From: Brenneria populi
Lineage (GTDB): Bacteria; Pseudomonadota; Gammaproteobacteria; Enterobacterales; Enterobacteriaceae
Length of the DNA: 64,000 bases
Assembly: GCF_036016195.1 (NCBI RefSeq)
Contig: NZ_JAYWTM010000001.1
Coordinates: 744,001-808,000 of the forward strand
Direction: 5' to 3'
Part shown: piece by piece, positions 8,709 to 16,937 of the stretch
How positions within the stretch are numbered: the first letter of the stretch is position 1
How the letters are laid out: the number at the start of each line of letters is the position of its first letter
The notes under the pieces: generated by a model
What the model saw: the letters and a program-made list of their open reading frames with translations, nothing else
The model's database searches: none
What the model was told of the DNA's origin: nothing
Translations under genes and position numbers: made by a program

Positions 8709-9029
8709 ATGGGATACAAACAGGTTAACGCGCCGGAAAACTGCGCCGACATGGGTGAAATAAGAGCGGAAATCGATGCGCTGGACCAGGAGGTCATTCA
8801 TCTTCTCGGCCAACGTTTCGCCTATGTGAAATCCGCCGCAAAGTTCAAGAAAAGTCCGAATCAGGTTCAGGCCCAGGCCCGGTTTGACAGTATGCTCGCA
8901 CAGCGCAGAGTCTGGGCGGCAAACGCCGGGCTAAGCCCTGAGGTCATCGAAAAGATGTTTCGCGATCTGGTGACGTGGTTTATCGCGCAAGAAATGGCGC
9001 ATTGGTCGCAGCCGCAGAGCGCCTCTTAA
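8709..9029 (+). CDS. Isochorismate pyruvate lyase / chorismate mutase type II (PchB-like)
   Basis: A 106-residue all-helical AroQ-fold protein that resembles Pseudomonas PchB more than the chorismate mutase domains of PheA or TyrA. Matching stretches are PENCADMGEIRAEID, the active-site helix GQRFAYVKSAAKFKKS, and the C-terminal WFIAQEMAHW. The Arg of IRAEID, Arg of GQRF and Lys of KFK correspond to known PchB active-site residues. By eye, the C-terminal position expected to be Gln may be Glu here, which could shift lyase versus mutase activity. PchB makes salicylate and pyruvate from isochorismate. No isochorismate synthase is nearby. AAGGAG precedes the ATG. Confidence 0.8.
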   Translation: MGYKQVNAPENCADMGEIRAEIDALDQEVIHLLGQRFAYVKSAAKFKKSPNQVQAQARFDSMLAQRRVWAANAGLSPEVIEKMFRDLVTWFIAQEMAHWSQPQSAS

Positions 9030-9129
9030 CGAACGAAACGCCGCCGCGTGGTACGGCTTGCCCATCCGGGACAAGCCGTATTGGCGCTCCCGCGCATCGT
9101 CGACACGTTACGGCGCGGGAAAGCGGCGA

Positions 9130-10680
9130 TTACTCTTCATCTTCCTCAACCGGCGCGGCGATTTTCTCTACCCGCACCAGTTCGATACGATATTCCGAGA
9201 CTTCCAGAATTTTGCAGCGTAGTTGATGAACTTCGATGACGTCCCCGACGTTGGGAAACTCGTCGCTGTGCGACAGCAGCATTCCCGCCAGCGAGGAGTA
9301 GTCCTCTTTCGGACTGACCAGATCGCTGCTGTTGAGCACCTGCTGCAAAGCGTGCAGGTCCGTGCCGCCTTTTACCAGCCAGCCGTCGCCATCGGCGACG
9401 ATATCCAGCGTCTCATCTTCATCCGGGAACTCGCCCGCGATGGCTTCCAGCACATCCAGCGGCGTAACCAGGCCCTGTACCACGCCGAACTCGTTGCTGA
9501 CCATCACCAGGCCGCCCCTGGCGCGACGCAGCACCGGCAGCAGATTGATGACGTCCAGCGTCTCCGGCACCACAATCGGCGGGTTTGCCGCGGCGATGCT
9601 TTCCACATCGCTATGCTCTTCTAACGCCACCAGCAGCTCTTTGGCGCGCACCACGCCGACCAATTCATCCAGCGATCCCCGGCATACCGGGAACAGGCTG
9701 TGGGGGGTATCCAACAGCTGAATGCGGATCTCTTCAACGGAACGCTCGCAGTCCACCCAGGAAATTTCAGTGCGGGGCGTCATCACGCTGCGCAGAGAGC
9801 GCGACGCCAGCGTCAAAACGCCGCTGATCATATAGCGCTCTTCTTCGGCGAAGGCGTCAGACGTCACTTTTTGCGGCGCTTCATCCTCGTCGACGGCGGT
9901 CTTGCGGGCGCCCATCAGCCGTAAAATCGCCTCGGCGGTGCGCTCACGCAGAGGCCGTCGCGACTGGTGCTTCATAAAGTTATGCCGGGCAATCTGGTTA
10001 AACAGTTCGATCAGAATCGAGAAGCCGATCGCCGCATACAGGTACCCTTTGGGAATGTGGAAACCGAAACCTTCCGCGACCAGGCTCAAGCCAATCATCA
10101 GCAGGAAGCTGAGGCACAGCACCACCACGGTGGGATGGGCGTTGACGAAATTGGTGAGCGGCTTGGACGCCAGCAGCATTACCCCCATCGCGATAATCAC
10201 GGCGGTCATCATCACGCCGAGATGGTTTACCATCCCCACCGCGGTAATCACCGCATCCAGCGAGAAGACCGCATCCAGCACGACAATCTGGGCGACGACC
10301 GCCCAAAAGCTGGCGTGCGCGCGGTGGCCGTTCTCATCATGCGCCTTATTTTCCAACCGTTCATGCAATTCCATGGTGGCTTTAAACAGCAGAAACAGCC
10401 CCCCCGCCAGCAGAATCAGATCGCGGCCGGAGAAGCTAAACTCGCCGACGTGAAACAACGGACGAGTCAGCGTTACCATCCAGGAAATTAGCGACAACAG
10501 TCCCAAACGCATTAACAGGGCCAGCGATAAACCGATAAGACGGGCTTTATCTCGCTGTTTGGGCGGCAATTTATCGGCCAGGATGGCGATAAACACCAAA
10601 TTGTCGATACCCAGAACAATTTCAAGTACCACCAGCGTCAATAGGCCTGCCCAGATTGAAGGATCTAGCAAAAATTCCAT
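9130..10680 (-). CDS. yoaE: TerC-family integral membrane protein with CBS and CorC_HlyC domains, YoaE
   Basis: A 516-residue protein matching E. coli YoaE. The first 240 residues are a TerC domain of about seven membrane helices with conserved acidic motifs (LEIVLGIDNLVFIAIL near residue 20; LDAVFSLDAVITAVGM near 140). A CBS pair follows (about 295-420) and a CorC_HlyC transporter-associated domain ends the protein. TerC relatives have been linked to manganese and other metal handling in the membrane; a substrate for YoaE is not established. The frame extends 9 codons upstream, but ATG 10680 with CGGAG in front reproduces the E. coli start MEFL.DPSIWAGLL. It converges on the PchB-like gene and diverges from manX. 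Confidence 0.95.
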   Translation of the reverse strand: MEFLLDPSIWAGLLTLVVLEIVLGIDNLVFIAILADKLPPKQRDKARLIGLSLALLMRLGLLSLISWMVTLTRPLFHVGEFSFSGRDLILLAGGLFLLFKATMELHERLENKAHDENGHRAHASFWAVVAQIVVLDAVFSLDAVITAVGMVNHLGVMMTAVIIAMGVMLLASKPLTNFVNAHPTVVVLCLSFLLMIGLSLVAEGFGFHIPKGYLYAAIGFSILIELFNQIARHNFMKHQSRRPLRERTAEAILRLMGARKTAVDEDEAPQKVTSDAFAEEERYMISGVLTLASRSLRSVMTPRTEISWVDCERSVEEIRIQLLDTPHSLFPVCRGSLDELVGVVRAKELLVALEEHSDVESIAAANPPIVVPETLDVINLLPVLRRARGGLVMVSNEFGVVQGLVTPLDVLEAIAGEFPDEDETLDIVADGDGWLVKGGTDLHALQQVLNSSDLVSPKEDYSSLAGMLLSHSDEFPNVGDVIEVHQLRCKILEVSEYRIELVRVEKIAAPVEEDEE

Positions 10681-10681
10681 G

Positions 10682-10858
10682 TCAGACTCCGAAAAATGAA
10701 CGAGCAAATGACTTCAATGCATGCACGGCATTGAATGGCAATAAGAAGAATGGATGTGAATCAGAATGACGCAGAAGGTGATCGGAATGACCAGCCAAGT
10801 ACAGAAAACCACCAGCGTTAGCGGGTACGCAGAAAACGTTTTGTCGGTGACAGTCCAT
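10682..10858 (-). CDS. Possible 58-codon leader ORF abutting yoaE
   Basis: An ATG at 10858 opens a 58-codon frame (starting MDCHRQNVFCVPANAGG, ending FARSFFGV) whose TGA is separated from the yoaE ATG by a single base (TGA-C-ATG). That arrangement would allow translational coupling. The Shine-Dalgarno-like AAGGAG lies 22 bases upstream with a GGGC-ATTA-GCCC hairpin between, so the start is doubtful. The +1 frame over the same stretch reads a very hydrophobic peptide (PLTLVVFCTWLVIPITFCVI) but lacks a standard start. Small membrane proteins have been reported beside yoaE in E. coli; homology to them is not apparent by eye. Confidence 0.35.
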   Translation of the reverse strand: MDCHRQNVFCVPANAGGFLYLAGHSDHLLRHSDSHPFFLLPFNAVHALKSFARSFFGV

Positions 10859-11030
10859 GGGAAGGGCTAATGCCCAGCGCTCCTTAGTAATTTAACAGAG
10901 GATTACTCTAACAGGTTGATCCCATTTTTCACAAAGAATTTATTGCGCTTGTCCGGCGAGATGTAAAATTTTCGTTATTTACCCCACACTTTCATAACCG
11001 CGCAAATATTACGCGATCGCCATCACGCTA

Positions 11031-11056
11031 TTTATTTTTTCGCTGGATAAAATAAA
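11031..11056. promoter_or_regulatory. Candidate Mlc/NagC-type operator before manXYZ
   Basis: Two 8-bp arms, TTTATTTT and AAAATAAA, form a perfect inverted repeat around a 10-bp spacer, about 200 bases before manX. In E. coli the Mlc repressor controls manXYZ through AT-rich palindromes of this kind. The spacing was judged by eye only. The 10859-11256 gap also contains an AT-rich stretch suited to a promoter, but no single promoter is clear. Confidence 0.4.
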
Positions 11057-11256
11057 TCCGGTAATCCGTTAATAACCAGGCTGCAAATTCATTTAATACC
11101 ATGAATTAAATATGGATTTTTACTCGTAGGGCAGTCAGGTCAGTTGTTTCGATCGCGCAAAGAGGGTAACGGGCAGTCGTCGGTTTAACAGGCGTTGTCC
11201 CGATATCCGGACACATTACACACACTATTCGATCGTGAATAATGAGGAGGTAGCAA

Positions 11257-12216
11257 GTGAGTATTGCGATAATGCTATGCACTCACGGCACCACCGCGGG
11301 GCCGCTGCTTAAAACAGCCGAAATGATTCTGGGTGAACAGCAAAACGTCGCCTGGATAGATTTCGTCCCCGGCGAGAATGCTGAAACATTAATGGAAAAA
11401 TATCAGGAGAAGCTATCCCAGTTGGATACTTCGCTGGGCGTATTATTTTTAGTCGATACCTGGGGAGGCAGCCCGTTCAACGCCGCCAGCCGGATGGTAA
11501 CGGACAAGGAGAACTATGAAGTCATTGCCGGGGTGAATATCCCCATGCTGGCGGAAACCTTTATGGCGCGGGACGATAATCCGCAGTTCGCCGAGCTGGT
11601 TTCCATCGCCCTTGAAGCGGGCCGCGACGGGGTAAAGGCCCTGAAAACGCAAGAGCGGCGAAAAATCGCCGCATCCCCTCCCCCCAAAGCGCCTTCCGCG
11701 GCTCCCGCCGCCGGCTCCGGCGAACATATGAAGATCGGGCTGGCGCGTATCGATGACCGCCTGATTCACGGCCAGGTCGCCACGCGCTGGACAAAAGAGA
11801 CCAACGTCACCCGCATTATCGTCGTCAGCGACGACGTCGCCGCCGACAACGTGCGCAAAACGTTATTGACGCAGGTCGCTCCGCCGGGCGTTACCGCGCA
11901 TGTGGTCGACGTGGCGAAAGCGATTCGCGTCTACAACAATCCGAAATACGCCGCCGATCGGGTCATGCTGCTATTCACCAATCCGACCGACGTGCTCACC
12001 CTGGTTGAGAATGACGTGCGGATAACCTCGGTCAATATCGGCGGTATGGCGTTCCGGCAAGGGAAAACGCAGGTAAATAATGCGGTCTCTATTGATGAAA
12101 AGGATATCGCCGCGTTCAAAACGCTGGATAAACGCGGAATCGAACTGGAAGTCAGAAAAGTTTCAACCGATAGCAAAATCAAAATGATGGACTTAATCAA
12201 TAAGATGGCCCGTTAG
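11257..12216 (+). CDS. manX: Mannose PTS EIIAB subunit ManX
   Basis: A 319-residue cytoplasmic phosphotransferase. The N-terminal EIIA domain (1-133) has the phospho-accepting His10 in CTHGTT. An Ala/Pro-rich hinge (about 136-157) leads to the EIIB domain, whose phosphohistidine is His171 in IDDRLIHGQV. Phosphate passes from HPr to His10 to His171 to sugar carried by ManY/ManZ. The complex takes up mannose, glucose, glucosamine and related hexoses. The start is GTG 11257 behind a strong AGGAGG. It heads manXYZ; the gap to manY is about 240 bases, longer than in E. coli. Confidence 0.97.
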   Translation: MSIAIMLCTHGTTAGPLLKTAEMILGEQQNVAWIDFVPGENAETLMEKYQEKLSQLDTSLGVLFLVDTWGGSPFNAASRMVTDKENYEVIAGVNIPMLAETFMARDDNPQFAELVSIALEAGRDGVKALKTQERRKIAASPPPKAPSAAPAAGSGEHMKIGLARIDDRLIHGQVATRWTKETNVTRIIVVSDDVAADNVRKTLLTQVAPPGVTAHVVDVAKAIRVYNNPKYAADRVMLLFTNPTDVLTLVENDVRITSVNIGGMAFRQGKTQVNNAVSIDEKDIAAFKTLDKRGIELEVRKVSTDSKIKMMDLINKMAR

Positions 12217-12460
12217 CGCAGGCAGAAATCAGGCTGTGCAACGGTTGATTTTATACCCGAAAAATTTCAAGCGGCAGGACACGGCGCTATCGCTTTGAAC
12301 AACGCGGCGTACTGATTCTTTACGGGCGAGAGTGATGGATAACCTCGCGACGCGGCGGGAGCGCGATAAATTCGTCGGCGACGAATTTGACCGGCCAACG
12401 TACCCGCGGCTTGAAAGATTGACGGGAATACTCAGAAACGTTTTTCATAGGAGAAGTACA

Positions 12461-13258
12461 ATGGAGATGACCACGCTTCAAATTGTGCTGATATTTCTCG
12501 TAGCTTGTGTCTCGGGGATGGGCTCGATTCTTGACGAGTTCCAGTTCCACCGCCCGCTTGTCGCCTGTACGCTTATCGGCGCGGTATTGGGCGATCTGCA
12601 GACCGGAATTATTATCGGCGGCACGCTGGAAATGATCGCGCTCGGCTGGATGAACATCGGCGCGGCGGTGGCGCCCGATGCGGCTCTGGCTTCCATTATT
12701 TCAACCATTCTGGTGATTGCGGGCGGACAGAGCGTCGGCGCGGGGATTGCGCTGGCCATTCCGCTGGCGGCGGCGGGCCAGGTGCTGACCATAATCGTCC
12801 GCACCATTACCGTCGCCTTCCAACACGCCGCCGACAGCGCGGCGGAACGCGGCAACCTGAGCGCCATCAGTTGGCTTCACGTCTCAGCGCTGCTGCTCCA
12901 GGCCATGCGCATCGCCATCCCTGCCGTTATCGTCGCGATCTCCGTCGGTACGGATGCCGTTCACGCCATGCTGAATTCGATTCCCGATGTCGTCACCAAC
13001 GGTCTGAATATCGCCGGGGGCATGATCGTCGTCGTGGGTTACGCAATGGTCATTAACATGATGCGCGCCGGTTATCTGATGCCGTTTTTCTACCTCGGCT
13101 TCGTCACCGCCGCATTCACCGATTTCAACCTGGTCGCGCTGGGCGTGATTGGCGTGGTGATGGCCGTGCTGTATATCCAGCTCAGCCCGAAATACAACAA
13201 GACGCAGAGTCAGCCCGCGGCGGCGGGCGGCGGCGACCTTGATAACGAATTGGACTAA
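12461..13258 (+). CDS. manY: Mannose PTS permease EIIC subunit ManY
   Basis: A 265-residue membrane protein, one residue off the E. coli length. It is the sugar-channel EIIC part of the mannose-family PTS and acts with ManZ. Several hydrophobic helices are visible, with conserved segments IGAVLGDLQTGIIIGGTLEMIALGWMN-type near residue 45 and NGLNIAGGMIVVVGYAMVIN near 190. The reading frame is open upstream to 12332, but ATG 12461 follows AGGAGAAG and matches the E. coli N-terminus. The C-terminal tail is hydrophilic and Gly/Asp-rich. Confidence 0.96.
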   Translation: MEMTTLQIVLIFLVACVSGMGSILDEFQFHRPLVACTLIGAVLGDLQTGIIIGGTLEMIALGWMNIGAAVAPDAALASIISTILVIAGGQSVGAGIALAIPLAAAGQVLTIIVRTITVAFQHAADSAAERGNLSAISWLHVSALLLQAMRIAIPAVIVAISVGTDAVHAMLNSIPDVVTNGLNIAGGMIVVVGYAMVINMMRAGYLMPFFYLGFVTAAFTDFNLVALGVIGVVMAVLYIQLSPKYNKTQSQPAAAGGGDLDNELD

Positions 13259-13273
13259 CAGGAGTGAGAGAAA

Positions 13274-14116
13274 ATGGTTGAATCAACGCATGTCAAAAAG
13301 CTCACTGCCGGCGATATCCGCGGCGTGTTTATACGCTCCAACCTTTTCCAAGGGTCATGGAACTTTGAACGTATGCAGGCGCTCGGTTTCTGTTTTTCCA
13401 TGGTGCCGGTGATCCGCCGTCTCTATCCTGAAAATTCGGAGGAACGTAAGCAGGCGATTAAGCGCCATCTGGAATTCTTCAACACGCAGCCATTTGTCGC
13501 CGCCCCGATTCTGGGAGTGACGATGGCGATGGAAGAGCAGCGCGCAAACGGCGCGCCGATCGATGATGGCGCGATCAACGGTCTAAAGGTCGGCCTGATG
13601 GGGCCGCTGGCCGGCGTCGGCGACCCGGTATTCTGGGGGACCGCCCGTCCGGTGTTCGCCGCGTTGGGCGCAGGGATCGCCATGAGCGGCAGTCTGCTGG
13701 GCCCGATCCTTTTCTTCGTGCTATTCAATCTGGTGCGGCTGCTGGTTCGCTACTACGGCGTCGCGTACGGCTATCGTAAAGGCGTGGATATCGTCGGCGA
13801 TATGGGCGGCGGTTTCCTGCAGAAGATGACCGAGGGGGCGTCCATTCTCGGTCTGTTTGTTATGGGGGCGTTGGTCAATAAATGGACGCACGTCAACGTC
13901 CCGATGGTCGTCTCAAGGATAACCAATCAAAACGGAGAAACCACGGTCACCACGGTTCAGTCAATCCTGGATCAGCTGATGCCCGGTTTGATTCCCCTGC
14001 TGCTCACGTTCGGCTGCATGTGGCTGCTGCGACGCAAGGTGAACGCCCTGTGGCTGATTATGGGATTCTTCGCCATCGGCATCTTTGGCTACTGGATCGG
14101 TCTGTTGGGTCTGTAG
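13274..14116 (+). CDS. manZ: Mannose PTS EIID subunit ManZ
   Basis: A 280-residue EIID component that forms the transmembrane complex with ManY. The long amphipathic N-terminal region (LTAGDIRGVFIRSNLFQGSW, then MQALGFCFSMVPVIRRLYP) is characteristic, as is the segment LMGPLAGVGDPVFWGTARP. A membrane stretch closes the protein. It starts 15 bases after manY behind GGAGTGAG and completes the operon. The same ManYZ pair is the entry route for phage lambda DNA and for some bacteriocins in E. coli. Confidence 0.97.
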   Translation: MVESTHVKKLTAGDIRGVFIRSNLFQGSWNFERMQALGFCFSMVPVIRRLYPENSEERKQAIKRHLEFFNTQPFVAAPILGVTMAMEEQRANGAPIDDGAINGLKVGLMGPLAGVGDPVFWGTARPVFAALGAGIAMSGSLLGPILFFVLFNLVRLLVRYYGVAYGYRKGVDIVGDMGGGFLQKMTEGASILGLFVMGALVNKWTHVNVPMVVSRITNQNGETTVTTVQSILDQLMPGLIPLLLTFGCMWLLRRKVNALWLIMGFFAIGIFGYWIGLLGL

Positions 14117-14124
14117 CGCGTTAA

Positions 14125-14158
14125 TCTGCCGGGGGGCGCCTCCGGCAGACTCCGTTTT
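14125..14158 (+). terminator. Hairpin after manZ, weak terminator
   Basis: An 8-bp stem TCTGCCGG/CCGGCAGA with a 9-base loop is followed by CTCCGTTTT. The short T run suggests partial termination between manXYZ and yobD. Confidence 0.5.
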
Positions 14159-14214
14159 GAAGAATCCTGCAGCAAGTCGTCAGAAGCCCCGCCTCTTATT
14201 ATCTGGAGTTATCT

Positions 14215-14673
14215 ATGACGGTTACGGACATCGCTCTGGTTGTATCGATTACGCTGGCGCTGCTTTATGCTATCTACGACGAATTCATCATGGACAGATT
14301 AAAGGGGAAAACCCGGCTGCGGGTGTTGCTAAAACGCGTGAATCGGCTGGATGCGCTTATATTCATCGGCTTAACCGTCATTCTTATTTACCGCAATATC
14401 ATGAATAAAGGTCCGGTAATTACCACGTCGCTTTTGCTGTTTCTGGCATTCATGGCGATCTACCTCGCCTATATTCGGCGGCCTAAGCTGTTGTTTAAAT
14501 CGACAGGTTTCTTTTACGCCAATGTATTTATTTTTTATAGCCGAATTAAGAGTATGAATTTATCCGAGGATGGCGTTTTGGTAATCGACTTAGAAAAACG
14601 TCGATTATTGATACAGGTCAATCAACTTGACGATCTTGAAAAGATTTATCATTTCATGATTGAAAATCAATGA
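14215..14673 (+). CDS. yobD: DUF986 membrane protein YobD
   Basis: A 152-residue inner-membrane protein, the exact length of E. coli YobD (UPF0266). Three hydrophobic helices are visible: residues about 5-22, 44-65 and 70-90. A hydrophilic C-terminal domain follows, ending in VNQLDDLEKIYHFMIENQ. Function is unknown. It lies between manZ and mntP as in E. coli. Confidence 0.93.
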   Translation: MTVTDIALVVSITLALLYAIYDEFIMDRLKGKTRLRVLLKRVNRLDALIFIGLTVILIYRNIMNKGPVITTSLLLFLAFMAIYLAYIRRPKLLFKSTGFFYANVFIFYSRIKSMNLSEDGVLVIDLEKRRLLIQVNQLDDLEKIYHFMIENQ

Positions 14674-14788
14674 GTTATGTATAATCCATTATAAAATGAA
14701 AATATTGTTAAACATTCCATTAACTTATTTGTGGTATTTTACCCCTATCGACTCCGCTGTTATTTCACTCAATGCTTACACTTATTAA

Positions 14789-14807
14789 GCAAATGAAAAT
14801 CATTATC
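14789..14807. promoter_or_regulatory. Fur box upstream of mntP
   Basis: The 19 bases from 14789 match the Fur consensus GATAATGATAATCATTATC at 16 of 19 positions, ending in a perfect ATCATTATC. It lies about 85 bases before the riboswitch. Fur control of mntP is known in E. coli. No clear MntR palindrome was found in the same AT-rich gap (14674-14875). Confidence 0.75.
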
Positions 14808-14875
14808 AATCGCATTGTTAACACATAATATTTTTATTGTTGTTTATGCCATAAATAATATGTTAAGGTTGCGCC

Positions 14876-15074
14876 GTCATTGGGGAGTAGCCGGTTTCTG
14901 AGAATTAATTCAGAAATGCTCGTATCAACATACTCGTTTTATCTCCTTACCCAGAAGAGTGTAAAACGTGGTGCGGGCGGCCGATTGGCAGGCGAGACCA
15001 TAGACACGAAGATCGTCATGAGGTTGGGGACGATCTGCGTGGATATGGAGAAGCACCCAGCCGAGGCTACTTAC
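14876..15074 (+). promoter_or_regulatory. yybP-ykoY manganese riboswitch in the mntP leader
   Basis: The leader contains GGGGAGTAGCCGG near the start, then CGTATCAACATACTCG, GGCGAGACCATAGAC, GAGGTTGGGGACGATC and GCCGAGGCTACTTACATG, all hallmarks of the enterobacterial yybP-ykoY element before mntP. Its closing helix includes bases next to the mntP start, so Mn2+ binding can expose the ribosome site. A longer mntP frame that reads through this leader is therefore not a real N-terminus. Confidence 0.93.
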
Positions 15075-15647
15075 ATGAACCTATCAGCTACTCTCATCCT
15101 TGCTTTCGGCATGTCTATGGATGCCTTCGCCGCGTCCATTGGCAAAGGCGCCGTATTGCATAAGCCCAAATTTCGCGACGCCGTACGTACCGGCCTTATC
15201 TTCGGCATTATCGAAGCGATTACGCCGCTCATCGGCTGGGCGCTCGGCTTTTTCGCCAGCCGCTTCATTCTTGAATGGGATCACTGGGTTGCATTCAGCC
15301 TGCTGTTGATTCTTGGCGTGCGCATGATTATGAACGGCTTCCAGAGCGCGCAGGACGAGGGCGGCGGGCAGCTCAAGAAACATAGCCTGCTGGTTCTGGT
15401 TTTTACCGCTATCGCAACCAGTCTGGACGCCATGGCGATTGGCGTGGGGCTTGCCTTCCTGCAGGTCAACATTTTTCATACCGCGATGGTGATTGGCTGC
15501 GCCACCATGATCATGGTGACGCTCGGAATGCTGATCGGCCGCTATATCGGCCCGATTCTGGGTAAAAAAGCGGAAATCGTCGGCGGTCTGGTGCTCATCG
15601 GCATCGGCTGCAATATTCTTTATGAACACCTTGGCTATTTCGCCTGA
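15075..15647 (+). CDS. mntP: Manganese exporter MntP
   Basis: A 190-residue, six-helix inner-membrane protein close to E. coli MntP (188 aa). Two related three-helix halves are visible, each with an acidic membrane motif: LAFGMSMDAFAASIGKG at the N-terminus and ATSLDAMAIGVGLAF in the second half, where the Asp residues are needed for Mn2+ export. The ATG at 15075 is set directly at the end of the riboswitch. Regulation by Fur and by the manganese riboswitch is supported by sequences upstream. Confidence 0.97.
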   Translation: MNLSATLILAFGMSMDAFAASIGKGAVLHKPKFRDAVRTGLIFGIIEAITPLIGWALGFFASRFILEWDHWVAFSLLLILGVRMIMNGFQSAQDEGGGQLKKHSLLVLVFTAIATSLDAMAIGVGLAFLQVNIFHTAMVIGCATMIMVTLGMLIGRYIGPILGKKAEIVGGLVLIGIGCNILYEHLGYFA

Positions 15648-15745
15648 CGTGCCAAAACGCCGATAAGATATTCATTGGCGGGGACCGACTCCGCGCCCTG
15701 CCCGCATTAACTCCCGACCTCGCCGCGCTTCCCGCGCGCTGGAAA

Positions 15746-16603
15746 TTACCCCGCAGCCCGCGTCTCGCTTGCCCCGTCATCCTCGACGCGCCGGTGAAAG
15801 CGAATAATAAAGTCGGTTTCGCAGATAAACTGCGCGGTTTCCCGCAGTTTCTTACTCACTTCCGGCGTCGCTCGCCAGGCGAACGGCGTCATCTGCAGTA
15901 ACGCCGCGCCTTCCGCCCCCGACAGACGAAGCGAATATGCCAGCGTTTGTTGATCGGCCAGATGAAACCCAGACAGCGCTTCATCCCTGAGCGGATGCAG
16001 CTGCACCCGGTCATAGACTTCGGCCTTGAGTTGATAAAGATGACGCGGTCCCGGCGATACGGTAACGACCCAGCCACCCGCTTTAACGGTGCGCTGCAAT
16101 TCGGCGTCATTACATGGCGCATAAATTTTCAATATCGCATCCAACGACCGATCGTTAAACGGCAGCCGCTGGCTTGACGCGACGCAATAATCGACGTCGC
16201 GATAACGCTTCGCCGCGCGCTGTATGGCGGCTTTTGAAACATCCAATCCATAAACGGCTATTGCCGTGCGCTGCCGCTTTAGACAGTCGGCCAGGGCCGC
16301 CGTGTAGTATCCCTCTCCGCAGCCGATATCCAGCACGGCGCCGGCCTCTTGCGGCAAGAGCGTATTAATGCGCCGCGTGACATATTCGCGCAACGGCTGA
16401 TAATGCCCCGCGTCCAGAAACATCCTGCGCGCCTGCATCATTTCGGCGCTGTCGCCCGGCTGTCTGGAACGTTTAAACTGTACCGGCAATAGATTCACAT
16501 AGCCTTCTTTCGCACAATCAAAGCTATGACGGCCGCATGACCACTGTTGTTTGATTCGATGTAATGGGTGCTGACACAGCGGACATTGATAAGCTATCAG
16601 CAT
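15746..16603 (-). CDS. rlmA: 23S rRNA (guanine-745-N1)-methyltransferase RlmA
   Basis: A 285-residue SAM-dependent methyltransferase matching E. coli RlmA (269 aa). The N-terminal zinc site is formed by Cys7, Cys10, Cys23 and His26. The linker KEGYVNLLPVQFKRSRQPGDSAEM is nearly invariant. The SAM motif VLDIGCGEGYY is near residue 92. RlmA methylates G745 in helix 35 of 23S rRNA. ATG 16603 follows AGGAAA and was chosen over a 43-codon upstream extension that would run through the cspC terminator. The C-terminal tail is slightly longer than in E. coli. Confidence 0.95.
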   Translation of the reverse strand: MLIAYQCPLCQHPLHRIKQQWSCGRHSFDCAKEGYVNLLPVQFKRSRQPGDSAEMMQARRMFLDAGHYQPLREYVTRRINTLLPQEAGAVLDIGCGEGYYTAALADCLKRQRTAIAVYGLDVSKAAIQRAAKRYRDVDYCVASSQRLPFNDRSLDAILKIYAPCNDAELQRTVKAGGWVVTVSPGPRHLYQLKAEVYDRVQLHPLRDEALSGFHLADQQTLAYSLRLSGAEGAALLQMTPFAWRATPEVSKKLRETAQFICETDFIIRFHRRVEDDGASETRAAG

Positions 16604-16643
16604 GTTTTCCTGCTTAAAAAAATAGTATTCATAAAAAATAAGC

Positions 16644-16672
16644 AACAAAAAACCCGCACCATGGCGGGTTTT
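16644..16672 (-). terminator. Rho-independent terminator of cspC
   Basis: On the minus strand, AACCCGC pairs with GCGGGTT around a 6-base loop and is followed by a T-rich run, 17 bases after the cspC stop. Confidence 0.85.
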
Positions 16673-16688
16673 GCAACGTAAGCGGTAC

Positions 16689-16898
16689 TTACAGCGCGGT
16701 AACGTTGACGGCGGACGGGCCTTTCTGACCATCCTGAATTTCGAATTCTACGCTCTGGCCTTCAGCCAGGGTTTTGAAACCGTTGCCTTGAATCGCAGAG
16801 AAGTGTACGAACACATCTTTGCTGCCATCAGCAGGAGTGATGAAACCAAAGCCTTTAGACTCATTGAACCACTTAACCTGACCTTTAATCTTTGCCAT
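16689..16898 (-). CDS. cspC: Cold-shock-like RNA chaperone CspC
   Basis: A 69-residue cold-shock domain protein differing from E. coli CspC at only about three positions, and closer to CspC than to CspE (MAKIKGQVKWFNESK start, IQDGQKGPSAVNVTAL end). RNP1 (KGFGFI) and RNP2 (VFVHF) are intact. CspC binds single-stranded RNA, melts structure and stabilises stress mRNAs including rpoS. It lies 39 bases downstream of yobF, an arrangement shared with E. coli, so the two are likely co-transcribed. Confidence 0.97.
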   Translation of the reverse strand: MAKIKGQVKWFNESKGFGFITPADGSKDVFVHFSAIQGNGFKTLAEGQSVEFEIQDGQKGPSAVNVTAL

Positions 16899-16937
16899 TT
16901 CAGATATTTCCTTTAATTGTTTAAACCGCCAGAGGCG

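Noticed and set aside
14880..15074. 65-residue N-terminal extension of MntP
   Set aside because: It is the translation of the yybP-ykoY riboswitch; the conserved start is ATG 15075.
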